Positions 21,735 to 29,390 of a stretch of DNA of 40,192 nt are shown here, piece by piece. The notes beneath the pieces were generated by a model that saw only the letters and a program-made list of their open reading frames with translations, made no database searches and was not told the DNA's origin. The position numbers and the translations under genes were made by a program. Source of the DNA: a virus; IMG/VR virus record IMGVR_UViG_3300005253_000628, positions 1-40,192 of that record. The stretch is one strand, 5' to 3'. The stretch's first letter is position 1. Each line of letters starts with the position of its first letter.

Positions 21735-22105
21735 TGATTAAAGCCTGGGTAGACGGTGGATGTGAAGGTAATAACTCTAAGACGGGACCTCGGTTCTCCT
21801 ATGGCAGCTACGTCGTGGAGCAGGAGGGAAAGATGCCCACCGTCCAGACCTTCGAGCTACCTGGGGCCAGTACTAATAACCAAGCTGAGTACCTAGCTCT
21901 CATCAAACTACTGGAGGACGAGAACCTACAGGATGCGACGGTCTACATGGACTCTCAGATAGTCGTAGGTCACTTGACCCAGCACTGGAAGGTTTGCAGG
22001 AGCCTGCGGCAGTTCAAGCAACGAGCCGCAGCTATCGTCAGGAAGCACAATATCACCATCAGCAAGGTTGACCGGAAGGTGATGGTCAGCCTGCTGGGAC
22101 ACTAG
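21731..22105 (+). CDS. RNase H-like protein
   Basis: The 124-aa product shows the RNase HI core: D8 in VDGGCEGN, E53 in NNQAEYLALI and D74 in VYMDSQIVVG. These are three of the four metal-binding acids. The region expected to hold the fourth (after VDRK, 113-124) reads VMVSLLGH and lacks an Asp where N-x-x-A-D is normal. It may still be active with a changed site or may serve as a binding protein. It would remove RNA primers next to the polymerase. ATG 21734 is an alternative start. Confidence 0.75.
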   Translation: MMIKAWVDGGCEGNNSKTGPRFSYGSYVVEQEGKMPTVQTFELPGASTNNQAEYLALIKLLEDENLQDATVYMDSQIVVGHLTQHWKVCRSLRQFKQRAAAIVRKHNITISKVDRKVMVSLLGH

Positions 22106-22113
22106 GAGGAGTC

Positions 22114-22455
22114 ATGAAGAACACTGTAGTCCTTGAAGTCAAAGGGAAGAAACTCACATTCTGGCCCTTCGAGCAGAATGCAGGAAACACTACTGTTAAT
22201 CTCTCGTGGTGGCCTAAGGCTCTGACAGCGAAGCTAAGTAAGCCAGGAATTTATGGAGTAGAGAGGGTAGACAAGAGAGGTAGGAATGTCGTGACTGCTG
22301 AAATCCGGGGGTGTGCTCCTGGTATTGCCTACCACCCAGCTAAGTGGGAGCAGGATGCTACCTGTATGATTTGTCAGCGACTGTTGAAGCACTGGGGAAT
22401 AACTATCCCCGAATACGTCACTCGAACTTTCCATTTCAAAGTCACTAGGCTGTAA
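22114..22455 (+). CDS. 113-aa hypothetical protein
   Basis: A mostly beta-rich protein with several Trp and one C-x2-C (CMIC at about 87-90) near the C-terminal third. AGGAGT precedes the ATG. Function unknown; located in the replication block between RNase H-like and polymerase genes. Confidence 0.7.
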   Translation: MKNTVVLEVKGKKLTFWPFEQNAGNTTVNLSWWPKALTAKLSKPGIYGVERVDKRGRNVVTAEIRGCAPGIAYHPAKWEQDATCMICQRLLKHWGITIPEYVTRTFHFKVTRL

Positions 22456-22464
22456 GGAGGAATC

Positions 22465-22731
22465 ATGCACGTCAGAGTATATCGGTACAAATGCAGGAAC
22501 AAGACTTGCAACAACGAGATGCAGGACAAGGTTCTCGAAGGCTATGAGCCTATCGCGGCCTTTCACTGCAATAAGTGTGGTCTGGGCAGGGGCAAGAAGC
22601 TGGACTTCATCCAGCAACACGGAGCTGGCATGTTCCCAGGTCCTCAGTCCATCGAGGAGTATGAGACTGCTGACTTCAATGCCCTGAAGCAGATGGAAGG
22701 GCCTGGTCACGGACTGGTAGTGGTGAAATGA
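22465..22731 (+). CDS. 88-aa zinc-ribbon protein
   Basis: CRNKTC (10-15) with CNKCG (35-39) form a zinc ribbon around a charged loop; the second half is acidic with PGPQSIEEYE. AAGGAGG precedes the ATG. Overlaps the next start by ATGA. Possibly a nucleic-acid-binding helper of the polymerase. Confidence 0.7.
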   Translation: MHVRVYRYKCRNKTCNNEMQDKVLEGYEPIAAFHCNKCGLGRGKKLDFIQQHGAGMFPGPQSIEEYETADFNALKQMEGPGHGLVVVK

Positions 22732-22892
22732 GTGCCTCCTCTGATTTCGTCATCGGTCACGCGGAGCGCTGCGACTACTGTATTGAGGTAGAAGACCGTA
22801 CCGATATAGACGATGCAGAGAAGTTTCGGTTGCAGTCTGAGCATGCTTGGGAATCTGTCGTAGATGCAGCCGTTTCACAGCAAGGAGGATAA
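22728..22892 (+). CDS. 54-aa small acidic protein
   Basis: MSASSDFVIGHAERCDYCIEVEDR with a CDYC pair, then a helical acidic rest. ATGA overlap with the upstream gene; its end contains the ribosome binding site (AAGGAGG) of the polymerase gene. Function unknown. Confidence 0.5.
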   Translation: MSASSDFVIGHAERCDYCIEVEDRTDIDDAEKFRLQSEHAWESVVDAAVSQQGG

Positions 22893-22894
22893 GC

Positions 22895-25387
22895 GTGTTC
22901 GAGGACTTTGCCCATCCAACTGAACAGCCAGACCCCTGCTCTACCTGTCCCTACTCCAAGACTCACAACAAGGGACCTGGAGTAGGGTTCTGCCCTGGGC
23001 GTGGGGACATCGAGAAGGCAGAGATAATCTACATAGGTGAAGGACCTGGTGGGAGTGAGATAGGTTGGGCTAAGTGTCCAAAGTGTCAAAAGCAAGGCGA
23101 CTTCACCTATTGCCCTGCCTGCAATCTTAAAGCACAACCCTGGGCATCGCCCTTCGTAGGCAGGTCAGGTAAGCTACGGAACCTGATGCTGGAGAAGGCC
23201 TCCATCCATCCCTCCAAGGTCTATAGTACTAACATCTTGAAGTGTAGGCCTCCCTTCAACAAGTATCCCTATGGGGATATACAGGCTCAGGCTGAGGCTC
23301 ACTGCATTCACAACTTCCTGGCTCCTGAACTAAAAGCCCTCGCAGCTAGAGAGGGTCCGCAACCGACCATCATTGCGGCAGGAGCACAACCGTCTAGGGT
23401 TCTGGTGAACCTGGATGGCATCAAGGAAAGGCGGGGGTATGTGTACGTTACAGGTGATTACCCACTCAACGCACAGGTTGCAGCCGAAGGGATTGAATGG
23501 CTCCCTCCAGTTGTTCCTACCATACACCCTGCCTTCATGTTTCATGGCAAGACCAAGAACTCAGACGATGAGGTTCGGAACCTGATTCCCTTGACCATTG
23601 GGGACTACATGAAGGCTATGCGTATCGCCAAGACGCAGGAGCTACGTCGGGTCAACGTGCAGACCAACAACAGCATGGACCTCAAGTTCGCTCTGGATGC
23701 CATAGCCGATGAGGTAGACAAGGCAGGTAGGCTGACGCTGGACTTCGAGTGGGACCCTGATGCTAAGGTCCGAGTACCCCATGTCGTTGGCGTAGGAGTC
23801 CATGACGTAGTGTACTGTGTACCCTGGAAGGATGGGGATACTGATATTCTAAGGGTATTCATCTTAGCGAGGGCACTCACTTACAACTCCAAGTTTAAGG
23901 TAGTAGCTCATAATGGCCTGACTGCTGACTTCATCCTCATGGAGGAGTTGGGGATATTTGAGAGCGTAGAGCAATTCTTGCCCTGCCTCAGGGACACCAT
24001 GCTCGATGCTCATATCGTCTACCCTGATGAACTCTCCAAACTAGAGTTCTGGGGGTCTGTCGTCACTGACCTCTGTTTCTGGAAGGACCAGAAGGAAGTA
24101 GGCAACATCTTTACCTACTGCGGGCAGGACGTGTACGCTGCTGACGTACTCCATGCCTCCACGGACACGGAGATTACAGACCTAGGACTGGAGAAGTTAG
24201 TACCCATCCACAACCATTGTCAGCTGGCCTTGTATCGGATGCACGAGCTAGGGGTGAAGGTAGACAAGAATCGCCTCAAGGCTGCCAAGAAGGAGATTGA
24301 CGATGAGCGTGATGCCGCTATTGCTGGTACCCCTTTCGAGGCCATGGAGAACTGGCGGTCTAACGAGCAGATTCATGTGTTCTTCAAGGAGAAGAAGGGG
24401 AAGCTGCCTCGTCACCGTGTTACCAAGAAAGAGACCGTGGACAAGTTCATTCTTCATAAGTGGTCGGCGCAGGGTGATGAAGATGCTTCGTCTCTACTGA
24501 CCATCAGGGAGTTGGACAAGGGTACGAGTACCTACATCAACCCCTACCTCAAGCTGATGGACGACCAGGGCTTCCTCCATGCTGACCTGCTGATGACCAG
24601 GCAGGGTACAGGTCGCATCAGTGCCGTGAAGCCTGGTCTGCTCCAGGTACCCAAGCGGTCAAAGAAGCTGAAGAAGTTAGTCCGTGGTTGCTTCATACCC
24701 TCACAGCCAGGATGGGTCCTGTGGGAGTGTGACTGGAGCCACATCGAGTTCGACCTGTTCATGCACTTCGCTGGTGCGGAGCGGTACTTCGAGATGCAGA
24801 AGGAAGGGGTAGACATCCACCAGAAGCACGCAGACATGGCGGGCACTGACCGAACCACCGCCAAGATTGTCACCTATGGGACCATTTACAAAGGGGGTCC
24901 GTATGAGATAGCATATGAGGCAGCTTCGCAGGGGTTCAAGGTAGAACCTGAGACCATTGCGAAAGTTCAGACCGTCCTACACGAACAGTGGCCTGAGATT
25001 AAGGCAGCATGGCAGAAGATAGAAGACATCGTTGTAGCGAACAAGGGCCTACTTAGACTGCCCTTCGGACGCATTCGACGATTCAACGGCAAAGCCTCTG
25101 ACTGGATTAACGAAGCCATCGCTACTTGGCCCCAAGGGACCGTCGCTGACATGCTTATACGCTGCATCCCTAAAGTCCACTACGGCATGGTCGAACACAT
25201 GCAGGGACGAGTTAGGCTACCCATCCATGACTCACTCTTTGGTGACTGCCCTCTCAGTGAGGTAGGAGAGGTCAAACAGTTCGTCACCGAGGTCATGGGT
25301 AAGCCATGGCCTGAACTGGGCGGACGGGTAATTGGCGTCGAATTTTCAACTGGCCCTGACTGGGCACATATGGAGGAACTGAAATGA
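22895..25387 (+). CDS. polA: Uracil-DNA-glycosylase-like / family A DNA polymerase fusion
   Basis: The 830-aa product begins with a family 4 UDG-like domain (about 1-220): GEGPG (48-52), PFVGRSGK (86-93), KCRPPFN (116-122) and HPA (211-213), with Cys at 15, 18, 117 and 137 matching the Fe-S set. A CPKC...CPAC insert (61-76) is extra. A 3'-5' exonuclease follows (D283/E285, N340..D345, Y408..D412), then the polymerase: thumb TGRISAVKPGLLQVP (about 572-586), motif A DWSHIEFD (613-620), motif B R653..K657..Y661, motif C HDS (778-780). GTG 22895 has AAGGAGG 6 nt upstream. SPO1-type polymerases have such an N-terminal UDG-like domain. Motif C HDS replaces the common HDE. Confidence 0.92.
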   Translation: MFEDFAHPTEQPDPCSTCPYSKTHNKGPGVGFCPGRGDIEKAEIIYIGEGPGGSEIGWAKCPKCQKQGDFTYCPACNLKAQPWASPFVGRSGKLRNLMLEKASIHPSKVYSTNILKCRPPFNKYPYGDIQAQAEAHCIHNFLAPELKALAAREGPQPTIIAAGAQPSRVLVNLDGIKERRGYVYVTGDYPLNAQVAAEGIEWLPPVVPTIHPAFMFHGKTKNSDDEVRNLIPLTIGDYMKAMRIAKTQELRRVNVQTNNSMDLKFALDAIADEVDKAGRLTLDFEWDPDAKVRVPHVVGVGVHDVVYCVPWKDGDTDILRVFILARALTYNSKFKVVAHNGLTADFILMEELGIFESVEQFLPCLRDTMLDAHIVYPDELSKLEFWGSVVTDLCFWKDQKEVGNIFTYCGQDVYAADVLHASTDTEITDLGLEKLVPIHNHCQLALYRMHELGVKVDKNRLKAAKKEIDDERDAAIAGTPFEAMENWRSNEQIHVFFKEKKGKLPRHRVTKKETVDKFILHKWSAQGDEDASSLLTIRELDKGTSTYINPYLKLMDDQGFLHADLLMTRQGTGRISAVKPGLLQVPKRSKKLKKLVRGCFIPSQPGWVLWECDWSHIEFDLFMHFAGAERYFEMQKEGVDIHQKHADMAGTDRTTAKIVTYGTIYKGGPYEIAYEAASQGFKVEPETIAKVQTVLHEQWPEIKAAWQKIEDIVVANKGLLRLPFGRIRRFNGKASDWINEAIATWPQGTVADMLIRCIPKVHYGMVEHMQGRVRLPIHDSLFGDCPLSEVGEVKQFVTEVMGKPWPELGGRVIGVEFSTGPDWAHMEELK

Positions 25388-25563
25388 ATTACTTGAATAA
25401 AGCCAAAGAAGCTATTAAGGAAGATTACTGTGATGCACCACCTGATTATAGTGCAGCCAAGGCTCATGCCCTCATCGCAATCGCTGAGGAGCTACAGAAA
25501 CTGAACGATACCCTTGAGTACATAAATGGGAAACTAACCGTCCCACCAAAGGAACTGAAATGA
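25384..25563 (+). CDS. 59-aa helical miniprotein
   Basis: An amphipathic helical protein with Lys/Ala/Glu and one Cys; ends GKLTVPPKELK. ATGA overlap with the polymerase stop and with the next gene. Function unknown. Confidence 0.6.
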   Translation: MNYLNKAKEAIKEDYCDAPPDYSAAKAHALIAIAEELQKLNDTLEYINGKLTVPPKELK

Positions 25564-26012
25564 CTCCCGGCGAAGCAGCAATGTTGGCTATCACAGAACT
25601 CAAGAGTGCTACTCTCAAGAATGGTACCTTCAACAGCTACCACGAAGGCTACGCTGTCATCCTCGAAGAACTAGATGAACTCTGGGAAGAGGTCAAGAAG
25701 AACCCAAGGACTCGTTCAGTGTCTCGAATGCGAAACGAAGCAGTACAGGTAGCAGCGATGGCCCTTAGGTTCTTAGTGGACCTATGTGGCGAGGAGGTAG
25801 CACATAAGAGACTACTCTCAAGAGACATAAATCAAGAGGCTAAGGAAGTAGGAAAGTCTGCTAGTCGGATACGAGAGTCATTAGAGGGGGTAGCCTATGG
25901 AGGGTCTATTTCAGTTCCCGGAGCTGCTGGAGTACCAGGAGCCCAACCGACCGTACCTCATCAAACACCTGCTCCACCGGGGCACGAAGATGATGATGGG
26001 AGGTCCAGCTAA
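25560..26012 (+). CDS. MazG-like / nucleotide pyrophosphohydrolase-like protein
   Basis: The 150-aa product has YAVILEELDELWEEVKK (about 31-47), the EExxE helix of MazG-type NTP pyrophosphohydrolases, and MRNEAVQVAAMALRFL (57-72) as a second helix. The last 40 residues are Pro/Gly/His rich and overlap the next gene by 116 nt in another frame; they may be a real but unusual tail. It would hydrolyse non-canonical or alarmone-type nucleotides near the polymerase. The family call rests on the helix pattern. Confidence 0.6.
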   Translation: MTPGEAAMLAITELKSATLKNGTFNSYHEGYAVILEELDELWEEVKKNPRTRSVSRMRNEAVQVAAMALRFLVDLCGEEVAHKRLLSRDINQEAKEVGKSASRIRESLEGVAYGGSISVPGAAGVPGAQPTVPHQTPAPPGHEDDDGRSS

Positions 26013-26721
26013 ACATGGTAAATCATTCATTCTCCACGGTATGCTATATCACCTTGCTACGGGCACTCCCTTATTCGGTAATCAAGAATTCCCGACCATT
26101 GCCGGTCCAGGTATTTTATTTTCTCAGGAACTCGGACCCCAAGAACTCAAACGACGGTGGACGATAGGCTATGCAAATGACCCTCTGCGCCATCTGCTGG
26201 ACCGTAATCTCACCATCTGTCCTAGGGACCATCGCATTCATCTGGACACTAATGCAGGCCAATCTTTCATGGAGACCATCATCTTCGCAGTCTGCGACCG
26301 ACTCAAGGAACCGCTTTCTTGGATTGCCTTAGACCCTATTTCCAAGTTCCACACAGGGTCTGAGAACGACTTTGAGGCCGTATCTAAGCTGATGCACAGG
26401 ATTGAAGGACTACAATACAGGGCCGGTGGTGCAGCAGCCATCTTGGTACACCACTTCGGTCATGCCAGTGAAATGAAAAGCCTGTACCGCGTAGGGGCAC
26501 AGTTGTTCCGTGGCTCTACTCACTTCATAGGGGACGTGGACACTGCCTTCACCCTTGACCGCCGCAGCCCTTCCAACTGCCGAAATCCCAAGTTCATCTG
26601 CGACTTCATTACTCGACATGGAGAGCCTATTCCCAGATGTTGGATACAACTCGATGGCGATACTGTGCGTCCTATCTGGAAGGGAGAGTACAGAGATGGA
26701 CAGAAGGCGTCTGAAATCTGA
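25897..26721 (+). CDS. RepA-like hexameric helicase ATPase (RecA fold)
   Basis: The 274-aa product has Walker A MGGPAKHGKS (34-43) and a Walker B-like WIALDPISKF (about 147). HHFGHAS (about 188-194) resembles the sensor H motif of RepA/DnaB-type ATPases. Length fits a single-domain replicative helicase loader or RepA-type helicase without a primase. ATG 25897 is inside the MazG-like gene; it is preceded by GAGGGGG and the N-terminus YLIKHLLHRG looks like the start of this family. No primase gene is visible in the window. Confidence 0.75.
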   Translation: MEGLFQFPELLEYQEPNRPYLIKHLLHRGTKMMMGGPAKHGKSFILHGMLYHLATGTPLFGNQEFPTIAGPGILFSQELGPQELKRRWTIGYANDPLRHLLDRNLTICPRDHRIHLDTNAGQSFMETIIFAVCDRLKEPLSWIALDPISKFHTGSENDFEAVSKLMHRIEGLQYRAGGAAAILVHHFGHASEMKSLYRVGAQLFRGSTHFIGDVDTAFTLDRRSPSNCRNPKFICDFITRHGEPIPRCWIQLDGDTVRPIWKGEYRDGQKASEI

Positions 26722-26896
26722 ACTAAGGAAAGCACGCTTGGCCCAGATTCGATGGAGCAGGCTGAAGAAGGATACCTGCTGCCCTCGATGTGAGAGGCAG
26801 TCGCTAGTCACTCGACACAACCGAGTGGCCGTCATACATGATTGTGGGTCCTGTGGGTATATACAGGCATGGGACAGGGAGCAACTAAGACGATGA
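26696..26896 (+). CDS. 66-aa zinc-ribbon protein
   Basis: Very basic N-terminus (1-27), then CCPRC (28-32) and CGSCG (50-54), a zinc ribbon. Overlaps the helicase gene by 26 nt and the next by ATGA. Likely nucleic-acid binding. Confidence 0.7.
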   Translation: MDRRRLKSELRKARLAQIRWSRLKKDTCCPRCERQSLVTRHNRVAVIHDCGSCGYIQAWDREQLRR

Positions 26897-27039
26897 AGAA
26901 ACACAGGTGTCAAGCTAGTCGTGCTTGTTGCTGCTACATCCTGGCCCTTGAGCCTAACGAGGATTGTCCTGTACATGGTTCCCCCTGGCCCCCAAAGTGT
27001 GAGGTCTGTGGGAGATTCATGAAGTGGAAGGAGGACTGA
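26893..27039 (+). CDS. 48-aa Cys-rich miniprotein
   Basis: MKKHRCQASRACCCY and later CPVHG and CEVCG give eight Cys in 48 residues. ATGA overlap with the previous gene. Probably zinc-binding; function unknown. Confidence 0.55.
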   Translation: MKKHRCQASRACCCYILALEPNEDCPVHGSPWPPKCEVCGRFMKWKED

Positions 27040-27040
27040 A

Positions 27041-27271
27041 ATGCCTTGTGGTGGAATCTTCCCTATCAAAGGCAGCTACATCGAGAAGCACTATGACCCG
27101 AAACATCCGTGTTGGGTCTGTGGAAAGCCTGACTGTACCCATTTCTGTGAGGAGTGGGATACTGGTATCCATGCCAAGTGTGTAGCTGACTTCCTGAAGT
27201 CAGAAGAAGGTAGCTGTATGACGCTGCACGGACACACGATTATCGTAGACTACTCCTTGGAGACACCATAA
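27041..27271 (+). CDS. 76-aa zinc-finger protein
   Basis: The CWVCGKPDCTHFC segment (about 24-36) and later HAKC suggest a treble-clef-like zinc site. Starts 1 nt after the previous stop; its stop overlaps the next start by 1 nt. Function unknown. Confidence 0.65.
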   Translation: MPCGGIFPIKGSYIEKHYDPKHPCWVCGKPDCTHFCEEWDTGIHAKCVADFLKSEEGSCMTLHGHTIIVDYSLETP

Positions 27272-27384
27272 TGGACCAACTAGAGGAACGCATCAGGAAA
27301 GTCATCTTGAAGGTAATAGTAGAGACAGTACTGATGGCAGTCATCATAGTAGCTATGTTCTATCTAGCGACGGTGTTACTGTGA
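27271..27384 (+). CDS. 37-aa single-span membrane miniprotein
   Basis: A charged amphipathic N-terminus (MDQLEERIRKV) and a hydrophobic span of about 22 residues. The stop overlaps the GTG of the RlpA-like gene (GTGA), so translation is coupled. May assist the RlpA-like protein in the envelope. Confidence 0.5.
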   Translation: MDQLEERIRKVILKVIVETVLMAVIIVAMFYLATVLL

Positions 27385-27881
27385 TACCCCGATTCCTAAG
27401 CTGGCTCATCCTGTTCATTCTAGGGACGTTAATATCACTTACCAGTCTCTACACTCATTTGGCTACCATATCCACCCTCCAGCAGGCTAACGAACGTCGC
27501 TCACAGGCCACTACAGTCCCTCCTATGCACAAAATACGAGCATCCTGGTACGGTCCTGGCTACTACGGGAAGAAGACTACCTCTGGGGAGGTATTCATGG
27601 CAAATAAACTGACCGCTGCCAGCCGTGACCTCCCCTTTGGTACTCTGGTAGAACTGTGTCGCTCTCACACAGACCTACAAGTTACTACAGGAAGTATGCC
27701 TAAGTGCATCGTGGTGAGAGTGAACGACCGTGGGCCATACTGTGAGTACCCAGGAAGTTATTACTACCCCTGTGATAATCCCAGGGACATGGACCTCAGT
27801 GAGGGGGCAGCAGAGGCATTGGGGTTTAAGACGGAGGGCGTAGTTACCCTAGATGCGAGGTATTTGTATGTCCCAGACTAA
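27381..27881 (+). CDS. RlpA-like double-psi beta-barrel protein (envelope)
   Basis: The 166-aa product (GTG start) has an N-terminal signal anchor (about residues 6-26) and a DPBB domain: ASWYGPGYYGKKTTSGEVF (54-72), LTAASRDLPFGTLVEL (77-92), VVVRVNDRGP (111-120) and DLSEGAAEALGF (about 138-149). These are the hallmarks of RlpA, a lytic transglycosylase-type enzyme in the envelope. It probably acts on peptidoglycan during entry or lysis. Its location at the end of the early block, away from the endolysin, is unusual. The catalytic Asp and neighbouring His-like residues cannot be judged exactly. Confidence 0.9.
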   Translation: MIPRFLSWLILFILGTLISLTSLYTHLATISTLQQANERRSQATTVPPMHKIRASWYGPGYYGKKTTSGEVFMANKLTAASRDLPFGTLVELCRSHTDLQVTTGSMPKCIVVRVNDRGPYCEYPGSYYYPCDNPRDMDLSEGAAEALGFKTEGVVTLDARYLYVPD

Positions 27882-28473
27882 GAAGGCGGTCTTGACAGCT
27901 AAGGTTGGCACGAATGCTGACCTATTTCCAAGCATCTTAGAAATCTACGTCCCGGACGGGAGCGTAGTCGCTGATGTAACCTTTGGTAGGGGAGTCTTCT
28001 GGAGGCAAGTAGACGCATCTCGATATAGGCTACTAGCTACTGACTTGGCGATTGACGGTATTGATGCAAGGCGACTTCCCTACAGTAATGCCAGTATAGA
28101 TGTCGAAGTCTTTGACCCCCCCTACATGCACGCTTCTGGTTCGATTAAGGAATCTATCGCAGGTTGTTATCGAAACAACACAAGCATACAGCTAAGGAAC
28201 CAGAAGGAGGTACGTCAACTATACTTCGATGCTGCACGGGAGGCACATCGAGTCCTCAAGACTAAGGGCATCTTAATCGTCAAATGTAAGGATATGGTAG
28301 AGGCAGGTAAGCAGGTCTGGAACCATGTAACCTTTATGTCTCTACCTGGATTTGCTTGTGAAGACCTTTTCGTTCTAGTACAGAACACACAGCCTGCCAT
28401 GGACCCGAAGTGGTCCCGACAGTTTCATGCCAGGAAGAATCACTCCTTCTTCGTAGTTTTACGGAAGGTCTGA
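27868..28473 (+). CDS. DNA-methyltransferase-like protein (copy 2)
   Basis: The 201-aa product has ADVTFGRGVFW (about 33-43, SAM-binding motif I type) and FDPPYM (motif IV), then GILIVKCKDM. The same elements occur in the protein at 16706-17290 (DLDPTYSKGLFW, FDPPFM, GILAFKCQDY), so the two are paralogues or close relatives. I chose ATG 27868 (MSQTKKAVL); ATG 27853 is possible. The end overlaps the convergent membrane gene by 34 bases. Confidence 0.8.
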   Translation: MSQTKKAVLTAKVGTNADLFPSILEIYVPDGSVVADVTFGRGVFWRQVDASRYRLLATDLAIDGIDARRLPYSNASIDVEVFDPPYMHASGSIKESIAGCYRNNTSIQLRNQKEVRQLYFDAAREAHRVLKTKGILIVKCKDMVEAGKQVWNHVTFMSLPGFACEDLFVLVQNTQPAMDPKWSRQFHARKNHSFFVVLRKV

Positions 28474-28586
28474 GCCCTAATCTGCCTATCCTGCTTCCTT
28501 TCCCTGTACCAGCAGAGCGGGATGATGTAGAAGAGGAAGAACCCAGCGGCTGCGACCATACCGTAAGCCATGATTACGAAGGGCAT
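28440..28586 (-). CDS. 48-aa single-span membrane miniprotein (convergent to methyltransferase)
   Basis: The N-terminal half holds one hydrophobic segment (about 3-26), the C-terminal half is very basic (RERKQDRQIRAQ). It overlaps the 3' end of the methyltransferase-like gene by 34 bp on the opposite strand, where the two transcription units meet; no terminator hairpin is visible there. Function unknown; could belong to the lysis group. Confidence 0.5.
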   Translation of the reverse strand: MPFVIMAYGMVAAAGFFLFYIIPLCWYRERKQDRQIRAQTFRKTTKKE

Positions 28587-28588
28587 AG

Positions 28589-28753
28589 CTAATCGTCAAT
28601 AGACGCCTCCAGGTCTTCCAGTATAGGGGCCAGAGTCTCATTCTCCAACAACTTTTCCCTAGTACACTGCTCGTACGTCACATCGAAGTAGGTGTCAGGC
28701 TGGCCCGTCACTGTAATCCTCAGGCTCACATCGTAGAACGGAAACTGTTTCAT
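28589..28753 (-). CDS. 54-aa hypothetical protein
   Basis: A small acidic protein starting MKQFPFYDVSLRITVTGQP, probably beta-hairpin then helix. GAGGAGGAAGG just before ATG 28753 supports it; 4-nt overlap with the upstream gene. Function unknown. Confidence 0.6.
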   Translation of the reverse strand: MKQFPFYDVSLRITVTGQPDTYFDVTYEQCTREKLLENETLAPILEDLEASIDD

Positions 28754-28890
28754 CCTTCCTCCTCATGACTAGTGCTCTTGTGCTTTTCAAAGCAATCTGT
28801 GCACAGGGATTCATCACAGTAAGGGCAATGACCATCTGCCGTCTCCCTACAGGTTTCACAGGTACATTCTATCAGGTCGAAGTCGAACAT
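28750..28890 (-). CDS. 46-aa Cys-rich zinc-finger miniprotein
   Basis: CTCETC, CPYC, CTDC and the final HKSTSH give a classic zinc-finger-like spacing (several CxxC pairs and a His pair). It starts where the endolysin gene ends (1-nt overlap). Function unknown. Confidence 0.6.
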   Translation of the reverse strand: MFDFDLIECTCETCRETADGHCPYCDESLCTDCFEKHKSTSHEEEG

Positions 28891-29390
28891 TAGGACTGAG
28901 CCCTCCGCATCCAATTATAGGCGAACCTGACCAGCCCTGGCTTCTTGACCATGAGGTTGGCGTAGTAGACTGCTGCCTGAATCCTAAGTTCATCCAGGAT
29001 TTCCTCTGGTTCGCCCCCCTCATTGATAGCCTGTAGGGTCTTGGGACCAAATACTCCATCAATCTTGATGTCAAGGAGATGATGAACCTTGAATTTCCTC
29101 AGGGCCTTCTGTAGGAGCCTGTGTGCTGCCCTGTGGCCCATATTCACAGCCAGGTCAAAGACCTTGGTAGCTGTATCCTGGTCCACGATGGCATCGTAGA
29201 TACCTGGCAACCAGTAGAGCTCTCGGTAGATACTTATGGCCTGGTCTTCCCTCAGGGTCTTAATATCTACATCTGGAAAGGTCCGCTTGGAGATACCAAA
29301 GTTGGTCTCTCCACCGGGGTCAAGTGGGTCATTGACGTATCCACCCTCATGCTTCAGGATTGTGGGAATTGCTTTGTCGAACGAAGCCAC
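28890..29390 (-). CDS. GH108-type endolysin (peptidoglycan muramidase)
   Basis: The 166-aa product has the family signature HEGGYVNDPLDPGGETNFGI (14-33) with catalytic Glu15, then a Pro/Asp helix region and a C-terminal half with FGPKTLQAIN (about 110-119), a peptidoglycan-binding-like motif. It cleaves cell-wall glycan at the end of infection. It shares the late minus operon with the holin-like and membrane genes. No signal peptide is visible, so a holin or pinholin would be needed. Confidence 0.95.
   Translation of the reverse strand: MASFDKAIPTILKHEGGYVNDPLDPGGETNFGISKRTFPDVDIKTLREDQAISIYRELYWLPGIYDAIVDQDTATKVFDLAVNMGHRAAHRLLQKALRKFKVHHLLDIKIDGVFGPKTLQAINEGGEPEEILDELRIQAAVYYANLMVKKPGLVRFAYNWMRRAQS

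Noticed and set aside
25384-27271. A replicative primase
   Set aside because: None of the ORFs shows a TOPRIM or AEP pattern; zinc ribbons here are single miniproteins. A primase may lie outside the window or the host primase may be used.
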